From NCBI GenBank assembly GCA_905221605.1, contig CAJNDS010002241.1, positions 436,501 to 500,500 on the forward strand: 64,000 nucleotides of DNA. The letters run 5' to 3'. Shown here in pieces: positions 22,267 through 34,160 of the stretch. Positions within the stretch are counted from its first letter, which is position 1; the number at the start of each line of letters is the position of its first letter. The stretch is from Symbiodinium natans (lineage: Eukaryota > Sar > Dinophyceae > Suessiales > Symbiodiniaceae). The notes below the pieces were generated by a model. That model saw only the letters and a program-made list of their open reading frames with translations. It did no database searches and was not told where the DNA came from. The position numbers and the translations under genes are program-made.

Positions 22267-22978
22267 ACCCTCTTTTTGATTATCTCTATGTCCCTAGAGG
22301 AGCTCTCTTGGCTGACTAGTAGAGGAGCTCCCCCCACCACAAAGGCGCGAGAATATCTGAGGGCTCCCTAAACCCTAAACCCTAAACCCTAAACCCCTGA
22401 GGGCTGCTCTGACCAGATCTTTCGCCAGAGCGTGTCCTTGCCGAGCTTGGTCCTTGGGCTCGGAAAGGACTTCGGAGGGTCTTTGCCCTATTTGCTGAGT
22501 ACCCTGGGTTTAGGGTTTAGGGTTTAGGGCTTAGGGTTTAGGGCTTAGGGTTTAGGTATTGTAGGATTCAAGGTTACGTTCTCAGCTACTAAGTTGCGGT
22601 ATAAGGTTTCTGGGCTTTGTAGGGTTTCGTGGGTTTAGGGTTCAGGGCTTGGGATCTATGGTCTGTGAGTAGCGCTTTGCTCCCCTCCCGAGAGGAGCAT
22701 CCGAGGCTTTGCCGAGGCTGACCAGTGGGATTCAGAGGTGTAGGCATCCTAACCCCATGTACCTTAAGCCCATCTCTTTGCCGTAGAAGATGCAGGTATA
22801 GGGTTTAGGGATTAGGGATTAGGATTTGGGGTTGAGGGTTTAGTGACACCGTACCTATACACCTCACACGCCAACAAGCTCGAGAAGTTGGAGGACAAAG
22901 CATTTTTGGCAACACCCAACGAAGCCTAGCGCCCCAAACCCCATAAACCCTACGAACCCCAGATTCCAAACCTTCAGC

Positions 22979-23082
22979 TTGGGATGTTCCTCCTTATACT
23001 AACAGTCCTTAATAGGGATTATAGTACCCCACCCCAGTATAGTCCCTATCAAGGACTGTTAGTATAAGCCGGAACATCCCAA
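22979..23082. mobile_element. foldback family A, copy 4
   Basis: Full-length, arms TTGGGATGTTCCTCCTTATA and complement. Confidence 0.9.
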
Positions 23083-23199
23083 CCCAAGCCCCTAAACCCA
23101 AAAAGAACCCGAAAACAACCTAGACATATCCAACCTTCAAGCCTCCAACCCCCAGAAGCTTTAGAGTTTAAGAGTTCTTCATCAGAATTCAAGGGCTGG

Positions 23200-23296
23200 A
23201 CCTGGGACCCTCGCGTTACCTACAGTTTTTATAGCTATACCTACTGAGTAGGGGTAGTTTCTACAAAACTGTGGGTAAATAAATAGAGTCCCAAGG
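23200..23296. mobile_element. foldback family F
   Basis: ACCTGGGACCCTCGCGTTAC at the left; AAACTGTGGGTAAAT, then GAGTCCCAAGG at the right. Confidence 0.8.
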
Positions 23297-23472
23297 CGGG
23301 CAAGTCGAGTTTAATAAAGAGCTTGAAGTGTTTTGTCAGGCAGGTCTTGGAGGACCAAAGGAAGTCAGGGTTTAGGGTTTTGGGTTTGGGGTTAGGGTTT
23401 GGGGTTTAGGGTTTAGGGTTTCGGGTTTAGGGTTAAGGGACAAAATCCTGCACACACACCCCTCCCCCCGCC

Positions 23473-23526
23473 CTGGGTCGATCGCATGGCGCTGCAGGCA
23501 AAGATGGTGGCTCGCAGCGCCAGGTC
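23473..23526 (-). CDS. candidate internal exon
   Basis: An 18-codon phase-0 exon (DLALRATIFACSAMRSTQ) with acceptor ACAGAG|G and followed by CAG|GG. Protein-like, flanked on both sides by telomeric-type intron sequence. Partner exons not found; a piece at about 22.41-22.49 kb (DPPKSFPSPRTKLGKDTLW) is another candidate of the same sort. Confidence 0.4.
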
Positions 23527-23715
23527 CTCTGTTCGGGGCTTTTGGGCTTGGGGGATTTAGGGTTTAGGGTTTGGGGTTTAGGGTTTGGGGCTTGGGGTTT
23601 AGGGTTTAGGGTTTGGGGTTTAGGGCTCTAATTGGGGTCCGCCGACCCTGGCGGCGTGTTGGATGGGAAAAGGAGGTGAAAACCTCCCTCTTTCCCTCCT
23701 TACCCCCCCAAAACG

Positions 23716-23718
<3 letters not shown>

Positions 23719-23755
<37 letters not shown>
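23719..23755 (+). repeat. G homopolymer, about 37 bases
   Basis: Other G or C runs of 15-30 bases: 15390-15410, 24762-24780, 32430-32452, 39598-39622, 52920-52939, 53020-53049, 60694-60718. Confidence 0.95.
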
Positions 23756-23756
<1 letters not shown>

Positions 23757-24131
23757 ACCCGGGCAGCTTTTCCATGGAGGGCCAGGCCACCCACACCGCA
23801 TAAACTCACGGACCATAGGCGGTTTCGCACAGGACATAGGGGTCCTTTGCGGTTGTTGGGATTGAATTGATGGGGCTGCCCTCCTTCAAGCTGGCTTCAG
23901 CTCCTGTTTGGGTCCTGGTGCTACCCCCTCCCCCCCCCCCCCCAACGTTTCACAGAGGCTCAAGCAAATCAACTTTTGGCATCCTTAAACCTTTCAACTA
24001 TGCTCCAGCGGGGTCGGCGGCTTGAGCCGGAGGCTCTTAATTTAGGAGTCCGCCGACCTTGGCGGTGTCGGATGGGCTTCGGAGGTGAAAACCTCGCCTT
24101 GTTGCCTCTTTGGAGCCCAAGAACAAGGGGA

Positions 24132-24245
24132 TGGTACTGATTAACCAATCAAAACTGTACTTATAACTGCACTGATTCTAACCACGTCAGGGCACTTAAG
24201 GAGCCTGTAAGTGGGTAAGTACGGGGGGGTGGGCGGAGGGTTCAT
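24132..24245. mobile_element. foldback family B, degraded
   Basis: Shares TGGTACTGATTAACCAATC and CAGGGCACTTAAGGAGCCTG with the other copies, but its right end has decayed. Confidence 0.6.
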
Positions 24246-25093
24246 GCGGCGTGGGCACCCCGGGAACCTGAAAGAAGCTTAGGGAGTCTTATAAGGGTTT
24301 AGGGTTTAGGGTTTAGGGTTGGGGTACAGACCCCCCGCTCCGTTAAGGACCCTCTAATTCAAATTCCATGAACTAGAGACTTTTTCCGAGGCACATGTGT
24401 CGCTGCTGCTCCGGCAGTGTGCAGGTTCAGGGTTTAAGTGTTTGAGGGCTTGCGGGCTCTTAAGGGCTTAAGGATTTAAGGGCTTAAGGGTTTAGGGTGT
24501 AGGGTGGCTTAAGGGCCATTGCGACTTTGATGGTTTAAGGGCTTAAGAATCTAGGGTTTGTTTGGGGAGTTTCCAGGTTTAGGGCCTAAGAATCTAGGGA
24601 TTGGCGTCGCGGGCTTCGGTGAGGGTGTGACTAATTATGGTATTTGAGTGGACGGGGTCCGGCATTTAGGCTTTGCTGTTATAGGTTTAGGGTTCGAGGT
24701 GTCTAGGGTCTAAGGGCCGTCCTGACCCCTCGCCGAGCTCTTTTTGTGTGTGTTTTTTTTGTGGGGGGGGGGGGGGGGGGTTCCAAGGCAAGGTCCCAGA
24801 TCCCTGGAAGCCACGAAGTCTTGCAGCTCTCGTGGCACGAAGTGTCACAGGGTGCGGTGTCAGCTTTAGAGTTTAGGGTTTAGGGTTTGGGGTTTAGGGT
24901 TTGGAGCTTGGGGTTTCTGGTTTAGGGTTTAGTTAGGGGAGTCTGGGCCGGCAAATTCGCAATCATGACAACCCCTCTAAAGCCCCACAGCCAACAGCAC
25001 CAAACCCGAAAACAGAAAAAAGGCCTAAAGCCCAAACCCTATGAACCCCAAACCCTAAACGTTCACTATCCCTAAACCCTAAACCCTAAACCC

Positions 25094-25140
25094 TAAAGCC
25101 TAAAGCCTAAAGCCTAAAGCCTAAAGCCTAAAGCCTAAAC
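25094..25140 (-). repeat. 7-mer variant array CCTAAAG
   Basis: Six to seven units within a CCCTAAA tract, in the intron before the final exon of the 25.2-26.8 kb gene. Confidence 0.9.
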
Positions 25141-25198
25141 CCTAAACCCTAAACCCTAAACCCTAAACCCTAAACTAAACCCTGGACCCCTCTAAGGC

Positions 25199-26794
25199 TC
25201 AGGCGGAGCCCTCCCGACGGAGGGCTTCGCGCACGATGCCGGCAAAGCGCTCGAGCCTTAGGGTTTAGGGTTTAGGGTTTAGGGTTTAGGGTTTAGGGTT
25301 TACGTTTGTTTAGGGTTTGCCGCTTTCATTACTGCTTCGGGTTATGCTTTTTGTTGAGGGTTCCGAATATACTGTTTAAGGATGACTGTTTTCTGTGTAC
25401 TGTTTACTGTCGGGGGTGTGGGGGCTTTGCATTCTCTAGGGTGCAAGGTCTGCGGGGAATGGCCCTGAGACTTAGGCTCAAGTGCGGGGTACATGCGGGA
25501 TACCCTTAAAACACCTGAGCCCTGAATCCTCACTCCGGAACCCTCAACCCCAAACCCTAAACCCTAAACCCTAAACCCCACAAATCCTACAGCCCTAACG
25601 TCTCGAGTCTGAATGAGGGCTCCAGTGTGCGGCTCAGGCCGTGGCTGGGAAGGAACGCTGTTGTCCGCCTTTGGGCTTAGGACTTAGGGCGCAGGATTTA
25701 GGGCACCCCTCAACCCGAAACCCGTTTACGGATTGAGGGTTTAGGATTTAGGGTGCAGGGTAGGGCTTAGGACCTAGGGCGCAAGGTTTAGGGGACCCTG
25801 GGCCCAAAACCATAAAAACAACCCAAAACCCGTTTGGGGATTGAGGGTTTAGGATTTAGGGTTCAGGGTAGGGCTTAGGACTTGGGGCGCAAGGTCTAGG
25901 GGACCCTGGACCCAAAACCCGTTTGGGGATTGAGGGTTTAGGATTTAGGGTTCAGGGCCGAGGCGCTTCGAGGGATCGTTTCATGTCTGGGGGTTTTGGG
26001 GATTCAGCCTCGGGGCTTCGGGAGGTTTACTTGCAGGCCCCTAGGTTTAGGGATTAAGGTCTAGGGTGGGAATGAGGGAATGAGGATCACCCGACTTCTT
26101 AAAGGCCAAGTTGCAGAAATTTCCGACCAGGAACGATTGAGTTTAAACGCTTAGGCTTCGGGCTTCAAGCAAGAAGCAAGCATGCACAGACGGCGCTGAC
26201 ACATCATGTGCCGACCACTACTTGTGAGGCCGGCACAGACCTAAACCTAGCAAAATTGAACTTCCTAAACCCTAAACCCTAAACCCTACACCCTACACCC
26301 TACACCCTACACCCTAAACCCTAAACCCTAAACCCTAAACCCTAAACCCTAAACCCTAAACCCTAAACCCTAAACCCTAGCAAAACCACCTCCCTGCTAC
26401 CTTGGTCAGCACGATGCAGAGCTCATAGTCGGAACGACGAGCCTGGCCAAAAAAAAAGGCTCGGGTTGCAGCTCGGGTGCAATTTAGGGTGTAGGGTTTA
26501 GGGTTTAGGGGTTAGGGTTCAGCGTTTAGGGTTCGCTTTGGGTTTAGGGTTTAGGGTTTAGGGTTTAGGGTTTAGGGTTTAGGGTTTAGGGTTTAGGGGT
26601 TTAGGGCAAAAGTTCTGGGCCAACCCCAACATCTATTTTGGCAAACGTCCTGGAGCCCTGAATGATGACTTTCAGACTTCCAGGGCGAAGGTGGGGTTTA
26701 AGCAAGAGAGAGACAGAGAGAGAGAGAAAATGGCCTGGGCAAGCAGTCTCCAGAGCTCGCGGTCGGCGGGCATCAGCTCGCAAAGGCCGGCGTC
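25199..26794 (-). CDS. unknown helical protein, last three exons
   Basis: Exons 26735-26794 (DAGLCELMPADRELWRLLAQ), 26401-26442 (ARRSDYELCIVLTK) and 25199-25249 (RFAGIVREALRREGSA then TGA) are all phase 0 and join into a clean helix-rich C-terminus, reminiscent of TPR or PPR-type repeats though no motif proves it. Donors are GC and GT; the last acceptor is AG|C rather than AG|G. Another exon-like piece lies at 25.58-25.66 kb and might be included. Introns carry CCCTAAA and CCTACAC-type arrays and a 3-unit minisatellite. Confidence 0.6.
25672..25958 (+). repeat. three-copy minisatellite of about 95 bp
   Basis: Three tandem units each run GGGCTTAGGACTTAGGGCGC, then AACCCGTTTGGGGATTGAGG, then TTTAGGATTTAGGGTTCAGG. 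Confidence 0.85.
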
Positions 26795-28635
26795 CTAGGG
26801 CTCTCATACCAGGAACATCCCTCAGGGCGTTTATAAGGTTTATATATACATATACATATTTATGTATTTATTGATTTAATGCTTATATGTTTATTTATGT
26901 ATTGATTTGCTTATTTTTTTGGCGGGAGGGGGGTATAGGGGTTTCAAAGGGTGCATAGGCTTCTTAGGGCTTTTAGGATTTTCTGATTTCTTGGGCTTAG
27001 GGTAGATAGGGTCAGGGCTAGCGTGCCGGGTTCATCGGGTTTGTACCCTTCGGATCATAGACCTTATAGGGTTTAGGCTTTATAGCGTTTTGGCTTTATC
27101 GTGGGGCTCAGGGCTTTTAGGGGGGATTAGGGGGATTGCCTGAGGATGTGACAGCTTACAAAGAATGGTTTTGGAGTGGCTGTTGAGGACTAGACGCCTA
27201 ATAGGCCCTAAACCGGGTACACACACCGTCTGACATAGCAAAGTCCAGACTTCAGCGTTCATGAGCTAGTTGAGGATGAGGTTTGGTTTCGATGCTTTCA
27301 AGTCGCCTTGTTCGCAAGGATCTCATCTAAAGGAAGGGCTCCTCTCTAAACCAGAAACACTACAATGAAACACGCCGTAGAAAAAACGAAGCCCCTAGAT
27401 CCCGGGATTTTGGGCGATGTGCGACCGTTTCACTTGAGGGGTATAAGGAAGGACCCCTAGACGGTACCCTTAATCTCATTCCCCGAGATAACCCCTCTAT
27501 ACCTTATAGAGTCCCTACGTACCTAGAGGCAGCCAGTAAACCCAAAAGAACCCACAAGGTCCCTTATGAGGATTCCCTCCTTTAGTCCTTTAGTCCCTTA
27601 AAACCCTAAACCCTAAACCCCTAAACCTTAAACCCTAAACCCTAAACCCGAAACCCCTAAGACCCAAACACTAAACCCTAAACCGTAAACCCTAAACCCT
27701 AAACCCTGAACTCCAACTCCAAAGCCTCAATCAACCCTAGGTTTGGGATCCACTGTAAACCCAAAAGGGCACAATGGGAGCCCGGCCAGACCTTAAACCC
27801 TAAACTCTTCACCCCAAAGGGCACAATGAGAGCCCGACCAGCAAGTGGAAGACCAGCTTCAAGGACTTCCGCTCCACGAAGTACCCTGCGAAGGGACTCA
27901 AGGGAGCCGAACCCTAAACCCTAGGTTTAGGGTTTAGGTTTTAGGGTTTGGGGTTCAGGGTTTGGGGGTGGCCCTAAAGTTTCGAGCTCGCTCCAGAACC
28001 TAGGCCCAGGCCTCCAAGCGGGCATCCAGGAACTCTGAAACCCTACAAACCCTAACCTAGTTGTCCAGTAACCTGTGGGAATTGAAGGTTGGATTATCAG
28101 GGGATGATACTACCCAAAAAGGTTAAAGGTTACCTACTCTGCTACTAAGCTAAGTACCCTCAACACTACTTGGCTGCACTTAGCAGGGTGGCTATAAATC
28201 TAGTTTTTAGCTGCCTCTTTAAGAAACCCAATAAACCCAACAAGGCTAAAAATCTAAAGTTACAGTAAAGCACCACAAAGTGCCCTCAACACTAAACCTT
28301 CAAGAGGCCCTAAAACCCTGAACCCCAAGGCCTCGAAGCCCTAAACCCCTAGAAGCCCTAAACCCAAACCCTACACCCTAAACCTGAACCCTGTCCCCTT
28401 TACCCTGATTGTTTTAAAGAACCCTACACCCTAAACCCTGAAACCCTAAACCCTAAACCCTAAAACCTGCAACAGATTGCCTCCAATCAGACCAATCCAT
28501 CTCTCTCGCAGTTCATGAGACCTGGAGCTTGGGAGGAGGACTCTTGTGTGTAGGATGAGGGGTTTAGGGTTTAGGGTTTAGGGTTGAAGGGTTTAGGGTC
28601 GAAAGGGAATAGGGCCGAGGGTAGAGGGTTTAGGG

Positions 28636-28778
28636 TAGGATTTGGGGCTTGGGGCTTGGGGCTTGGGGCTTGGGGCTTGGGGCTTGGGGCTTGGGGCTTG
28701 GGGCTTGGGGCTTGGGGCTTGGGGCTTGGGGCTTGGGGCTTGGGGCTTGGGGCTTGGGGCTTGGGGTTTGGGGTTTGG
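28636..28778 (+). repeat. 7-mer variant array GGGGCTT
   Basis: About 19 homogeneous units embedded in ordinary TTTAGGG-type sequence. Confidence 0.95.
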
Positions 28779-29894
28779 GGTTTCAGGTTTAGGGACTAGT
28801 GTTTAGGGCTCAGGGCTAGCGATCGTCTCCCCCGACCCTGCCTTGTTGTGGGTAGGGCTGCCATGCACTTCCAACCCCGGAACCCTAACCCCGTGGGCCC
28901 AAACGCAAACCCTAAACCCCAATCCTTAACTTTAACCCTAGATCCAAAAGTTAGTTAGCCCCCAGACCAGAACCCCCCAACCATAAACCCTATGCCCTAA
29001 ACCGTAAACCCCAGCCCCTTGGCGGCATGCATCAGGGTGACTAATTCACATTGTATATCACGGGAAGGAGCCATAGATTCAAAATCTCCAACGACCTAAA
29101 CCCTAACCTGCAGAACCCCTAAACCCTTAACCCTAATCCCCTAAAACCCGAAACCCTAGCCCAAAAACCACAACCCTAATTAAACCCGACCTCGACAACC
29201 CTGAACTCCAAACTCCCCCGAAATGCAACGCTTTAAGCTCCAAGTAAAGGATTCTTTAAAGTAAAGGGCTCAAGGTTTAAAAAATCATGGTAAATCAGAG
29301 CAGGGGATTTAGGGTTTGGGGGTTAGGGCTTTTACAGTTTTACGGTTTCAGGTTTTGAGTCTAGTGTTTAGGCTTAGGCTTAGGGTTTTTGGGAGTTTGG
29401 GTTTCAGGGCTTCAGGTTTTCAGAGCTTTAGGGTTTAGGGTTTCGGGTCAGAGCTCAGCAATCCGTAAGCGCCGCACACGCGCGCGAAACCCAGACCTGG
29501 CACCTGGCAGTCTGATTGCTTAGGGTTCAGCGTGCAGGGCCGTAGGGTTTAGGGTGCAGGGTTTAGGGCTTAGGGAAAGGGGTGCAGAGTTTGCATGGCT
29601 TAGGGTACACGGAATCTAGGGCATGTACATGGTTGGAGTTTGTTCGAGGCTACGTAGTGGTGTGATGGCATATACATGGTTGGAGTTGGTTTGAGGCTTA
29701 AGGTTTAGGGATTTCGGCGTTTTGGGGCTTTCAGGGCTTTCGGGGGGGTAGCTTGTAGGGGGCTAGGGTTTAGGGCTTGGGCTTCGGGGCATAGGACCGT
29801 TGGTTCAGGGCTGTGGGTGTAGAGCTTAGGGCTCATTGGGTTTAGGGTTTGGGGTTTCGGGTTTAGGGGGTCTTAAGGCCTTTCAGCTATGGGT

Positions 29895-30020
29895 TTAACC
29901 CTAAACCCTAAACCCTAAACCCTAAACCCTAAACCCTAAACCCTAAACCCTAAACCCTAAACCCTAAACCCTAAACCCTAAACCCTAAACCCTAAACCCT
30001 AACCCTAAACCCTAAACCTT
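29895..30020 (-). repeat. CCCTAAA tract
   Basis: About 18 nearly perfect units. Confidence 0.97.
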
Positions 30021-30268
30021 AGGTTTCCAGAGGCTTGCGGACGAAACTTACTCCACAGTTGCAAGTATTCGAGTTCATTCCCTAGTTGCTGAGTACCCTG
30101 GGCCAAAAACGGTTAGCCCTTTCAACTATGCTAGGACTGCTAGGATTTGTATACCCCAACAGGATAAAGGTTACCTACTTGGCTACTAAGATTCCCTAAC
30201 TTCGGGCATAGGCACCATATACTGCCATATACTTCATTCCTTATATCGGGCTTACGACAACAGGGGAC

Positions 30269-30350
30269 CCCCCAATATAGACCCCCAAATACTAGGATTC
30301 CCTTAGAATAAAGACCTCAATAAGGTACCCCTAATTTCGGAACCCCCTAA
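30269..30350. mobile_element. foldback family K
   Basis: GGGGACCCCCCAATATAGAC, then ACTAGGATTCCCTTAGAATA and AATAAGGTACCCCTAATTTC. Further copies lie at 5328-5430 (in an intron) and 59214-59334 (in a GCL intron, split by CCCTAAA). Confidence 0.7.
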
Positions 30351-30377
30351 ACCCTAAACCCTAAACCCCAAACCCTA

Positions 30378-30490
30378 AACTCATATTTGGGCATGTGGAG
30401 CACACATGCTTTAGCCCCCAAAGTGGGGTTGAGGCCTTTGGGCGGGTGTGGGGCTTGAGGCTCTAGGGTGGAGGGGTTGAGGTTTTGCTT
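30378..30490. repeat. duplicated module, copy 1
   Basis: CATATTTGGGCATGTGGAGC followed by CTTTAGCCCCCAAAGTGGGG and GTGGGGCTTGAGGCTCTAGG; a near-identical 110-bp block is at 32808-32915. Confidence 0.85.
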
Positions 30491-30612
30491 AAGGTTTGAG
30501 GGTTTGAGGGTTTGAGGGTTTGAGGGTTTGAGGGTTTGAGGGTTTGAGGGTTTGAGGGTTTGAGGGTTTGAGGGTTTGAGGGTTTGAGGGTTTGAGGGTT
30601 TGAGGGTTTGGG
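30488..30612 (+). repeat. 8-mer variant array TTTGAGGG
   Basis: About 15 homogeneous tandem units that pass into TTTAGGG at the right end. Confidence 0.95.
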
Positions 30613-30999
30613 GTTTAGGGTTTAGGGTTTAGGGTGGGGGCCTTACCCTAAACCCTAAACCGCGGCCAGAAGCCCCAAGGCGACTCCTCCCAAACTCCCT
30701 CAACACGGCCACTTACTGCAAGCCCGCAATCAGAGTTACCCACTTGCAGCTCCTAAGAAGCCTTCAAGAACGCTAAACCAGAAGCCAGGAGATCCCGGGA
30801 CCCCTCACCCCTCACCCTATCTTGGGGTCCATCATACAGGGGAGTATGCTGCATTGGGGCTCTGCAAGGGGTACAGTACCACGTGCAAAAGAAACTGTAC
30901 ATGGATGCTAGCTGCTGGGACCTGTCCGTGCGCCTCAACGTAGCGCAAACGAGCTAGGTAAACCCAAATAGGTGGCATTAAAAAAACACTGTTTTGCAC

Positions 31000-31930
31000 G
31001 ACAACCCTGCCTCACACAAGTTGGCTCTCAGATTTAATGCTCGATTGTCTTAAGCCCTTCAACCCATGTCAGAGTGAACTATGCACAGCGTCTCTCAGTT
31101 TAATGAAAGGAAGTCCAGCAATACTTGTGACAGTACATATACAGTGCGAGGAATAGCGCCCATACCCGTCATAACAGCAAGCTGCCACTAATCGAAGATT
31201 GGGTAAATTCATGAAGCCACTTGATTCAAGGCTTGGCCCCGTTAGCTTTGACCTGCTGTCATGTCCTGATTATACGGATCCTAGCAGCAGGTTGTTGTTG
31301 ATGTGCGGGATCTTAGTTTTTGTACACGGCTACCAATCCTTTTTGGGGCTCCAATTATCATACAGAGCCTTAGGGTCGGAGAGCAGGCAGGCCCAATTGG
31401 TACGATTTTTGAAGGGTGCCCTCTTGATGGTCGATCGTAGACTGGATGAGAGTGCTCCTCCAGCGAGGATGGGCAAGAGCGATTCTCACTCCGTCCTCGC
31501 CCACCTACACCTGCCCGTCCACCATGACGAAGCATTTTCTCGGGGCATGGTTTTACCCATCTTCATCGCTTGAAACACAAAGGCCCTGAGGTCCGAGAGT
31601 GACCAGCTCTGGGCCGGTAAAGAGAGAGATGTTGTTTCCAAGAATCTCATGCCTCTTCGCTCTCCGGCAATCACACGAAGTCTGCCTTGACCGAGCACCC
31701 GGCGTTGTGTCCGTCCGGTCCCGACGATTTCTCGAGATGAATGCAGCACAGGCCATCAAGCATGGCATCTTCGCATTAATATCTTGCCCTAAAGCCCCTG
31801 AACCCTGAACCCTAGACCCTAAACTTATAAGCCCTAAACCTTCTAAACCCCACCTATAAGCCCTAAACTTTATAAACCACACTCTGCCAAGACCCTCGCG
31901 GATGCCCAAACGTGCCCGAGGCTGCATCCA
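31000..31930. other. unique 0.9-kb island with competing frames
   Basis: Almost no telomeric repeat here, unlike the neighbourhood. A plus-strand frame (31199-31573, containing LLMCGILVFVHGYQSFLGLQ) and a minus-strand frame from an ATG at 31535 (MLRHGGRAGVGGRG, then SSLEEHSHPVYDRPSRGHPS) overlap. All confirmed genes are on the minus strand, which favours the second, but I cannot decide. Confidence 0.3.
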
Positions 31931-32486
31931 CCAGCCGAAATCGGGGGAGCGCCTCTTTGGGCTTCAGGGGGCCTGTAAGGCTTGTGTTTTAGGATTTAGG
32001 GTTTAGGGTTTTAGGGTTTTAGGGTTTTAGGGTTTTAGGGTTTAGGGTTCAGGGTTCAGGGTTTAGGGTTTAGGGTTTAGGGTTTAGGGTTTAGGGTTTA
32101 GGGTTTAGGGTTTCGAGTTTCGGGTTTCGGGGTTAGGGGTTAGGGTTTAGGGTCTATTTCCATGAGCTATATGGGATTGCAGAAGGATATATTCCGACAA
32201 ACAACCTCAGCTTAGGGTTGAGGTTGTCAAGGTTTAGGACGTATGCTGGGGCATCCTGAGGGCTTTAGTATAAGGAGGCCTGCCATGCTTGGAAGGGGGG
32301 GGAGGAGGGCAGGGTTTGAGGTTTAGGGTTTAGGGTTAGGGTTTAGGGTTTGGGGTTTAGGGTTTAGGGTTTAGGGTTCAGGGTTTAGGGTTTGGGGTTT
32401 AGGGTTGTGACCAGAGCTCAGGGGATTGTTGGGGGGGGGGGGGGGGGGGGGGGCCTCAGTTGAGTCTCATTGTGGGCAGGGGCAAG

Positions 32487-32744
32487 TTAAGGTGGTTGGA
32501 AAACCCTAAACGCAAACCCCAGGGGATAGCAAAACTGGGAATGAAAAAAAGCGCCCTTGTTGGTTTCACGGCGCGTATGCGGGAACACCTCACCGTCCAT
32601 GTAAGACTTAAAATCACTTCGGGCCATGGTAGCACTGTTTCTCTTAGGCCTGAACTCCCGAGATTCAGGAATCGGACCACTCAAGTCGAAACGGGCCATG
32701 TGCTCAACGATGCTCATGTCGGTATGCTCAGCTTCTTTGAGCAT
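32487..32744 (-). CDS. candidate exon or short gene, unknown protein
   Basis: An 85-codon frame starting at ATG 32744 with balanced, hydrophilic composition: MLKEAEHTDMSIVEHMARFD followed by PIPESREFRP and SYMDGEVFPHTRRETNKGAF. It sits between a 22-G run (32430-32452) and a telomeric tract. The frame in the other direction is less protein-like. The 3' part from about 32550 may be intron. Confidence 0.4.
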   Translation of the reverse strand: MLKEAEHTDMSIVEHMARFDLSGPIPESREFRPKRNSATMARSDFKSYMDGEVFPHTRRETNKGAFFHSQFCYPLGFAFRVFQPP

Positions 32745-32807
32745 TTCTTCGAACCTTATAAACCCTAAACCCTAAACCCTAAACCCTGAACCCTAAACCC
32801 TAAACCC

Positions 32808-32915
32808 GAAACCCATATTTGGGCATGTGGAGCATATACGCTTTAGCCCCCAAAGTGGGGTTGAGGTCTTTGGGGGGGGTGTGGGGCTTGAGGCTCTAGG
32901 GTGGAGGGTTGAGGG
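32808..32915. repeat. duplicated module, copy 2
   Basis: Copy of 30378-30490 with few changes. The first 20 bases (CCCATATTTGGGCATGTGG) also occur at 54002-54020, in the GCL intron just downstream of exon 13. Confidence 0.85.
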
Positions 32916-33741
32916 TTTATGTTGGCTTTAAGGGTTTAGGGTTTAGGGCGGCGAACTAGCTTCCTGGGGCCCAGCCGGTGAGGAAGACTTAGGGCGAAAA
33001 TCTACGGCGGTAGGAGGCATCTGCCTGCCGTACTCACCTGCACCGGCCCGTCAACCCTCAACCCTAAATCCTCAACCTAAATCCTCAACCCTCAATCCTA
33101 AATCCTCACACCTAAACCCTAAATCGTAAGTCCTAAAACCCTCAACCCTCAACCCATAACCCTAAACCCTAAATCCTAAGTCCTAAAACCTCAGCCCTCA
33201 AGCCAAAACCCAAACCCTAAAGCCGACAAGGCAACTGCGCCGCCGGGCTGGATGCCCATTGTTGATGTCGAAGAAGTCCATGGTTTTCGTCCTGCCCGGC
33301 CTGGGCTTGGGGAGGGGTTTAGGGTTTAGGGTTTCGGGTTTAGGGTTTCGGGTTTAGGGTTTAGGGTTTAGGGTGTAGGGTTTAGGTTTAGGGTCGAGGG
33401 TCTAGGGTTTAGTTCAGGGTTTAGGGCTACTTAGGGCTTGGGGTTTAGGGCTTTGACGGTCTAGGGTATTGAGGGTTTAGGGTTTGAGGGCTCTAAGGTC
33501 TTGGTTTTTAGGGTCTATTTAGGTTGTCTAGGATTAGGGGGTTGGGGTCTACTCTAGACTCTAAACCCTAAACACTAAACCCTAAACCGAAAAGGCTGTT
33601 CGTCTCTAGGGTATGAAGAAATGCAATGTTCAGACACCCACGCCTAAGGGTAACTGACCCCAGCTTCCGGCATCGCAGGCTCGTTGTTCATGTACCCTAA
33701 AGTAGGGTTCAGGGTTTAGGTTTAGGGTTGGGTTTACAGCC

Positions 33742-33930
33742 CCCCCGCCCCCCCGCCCCCACCCCACCCCCCCCGCACGCCCAACAGGGGCAACGGGGCA
33801 ACAGGGGCAACAGGGGCAAAGGGGGAAACAGGGGCAAAAGGGGCAACGGGGAAAAAAAAAAAAAAAAGGCCCCCCCCGCCCCCCCCGCCCCCCCCCCCCC
33901 CCACCCCCCCCCACCCCCCCCACCCCCGCC

Positions 33931-33962
<32 letters not shown>

Positions 33963-33964
33963 AC
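33742..33964. repeat. C-rich homopolymer and G/A tract
   Basis: Long C runs broken by single A or G, a (GGGGCAACA)-like stretch and a 17-A run. The poly-Pro and poly-Gly frames here are artefacts. Confidence 0.9.
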
Positions 33965-34023
33965 CCCCAAAACTGAGTTGAAGCACCGTGTCAAACATCG
34001 GGCTTCGTTGCGTTATGTATGCC

Positions 34024-34120
34024 CTACTTTGGAGTAGACCCTGGAAAAATATGTACTTTTTGGGTATAAGTAGCTACAATAGGAACCCAGAACCAAAAAA
34101 TGTATTAAAGTATAGTACTC
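34024..34120. mobile_element. dispersed repeat family I
   Basis: TACTTTGGAGTAGACCCTGG, GTATAAGTAGCTACAATAGG and AAAGTATAGTACT in the same order as the copy at 5.1 kb; the ends are weak inverted repeats. Confidence 0.8.
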
Positions 34121-34160
34121 CAAAACCCAGGATAAACCCTAAACCCTAAACCCACAAAAC

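Larger units (their letters stand above)
27000..31000. other. repeat-dense region without a proven gene
   Basis: Contains variant arrays (GGGGCTT, TTTGAGGG), a long CCCTAAA tract and family K and L fragments. Exon-like minus-strand islands are short: about 27.97-28.03 kb (FLDARLEAWA) and 30.75-30.94 kb (CTPCRAPMQHTPLYDG). No joins were found. Confidence 0.35.

Noticed and set aside
28584-28799. Gly/Leu-rich repeat protein
   Set aside because: Pure translation of the GGGGCTT array; periodic DNA, no codon constraint.
33630-33998. Poly-Gly or poly-Pro protein
   Set aside because: Encoded by homopolymer runs, open in several frames on both strands.
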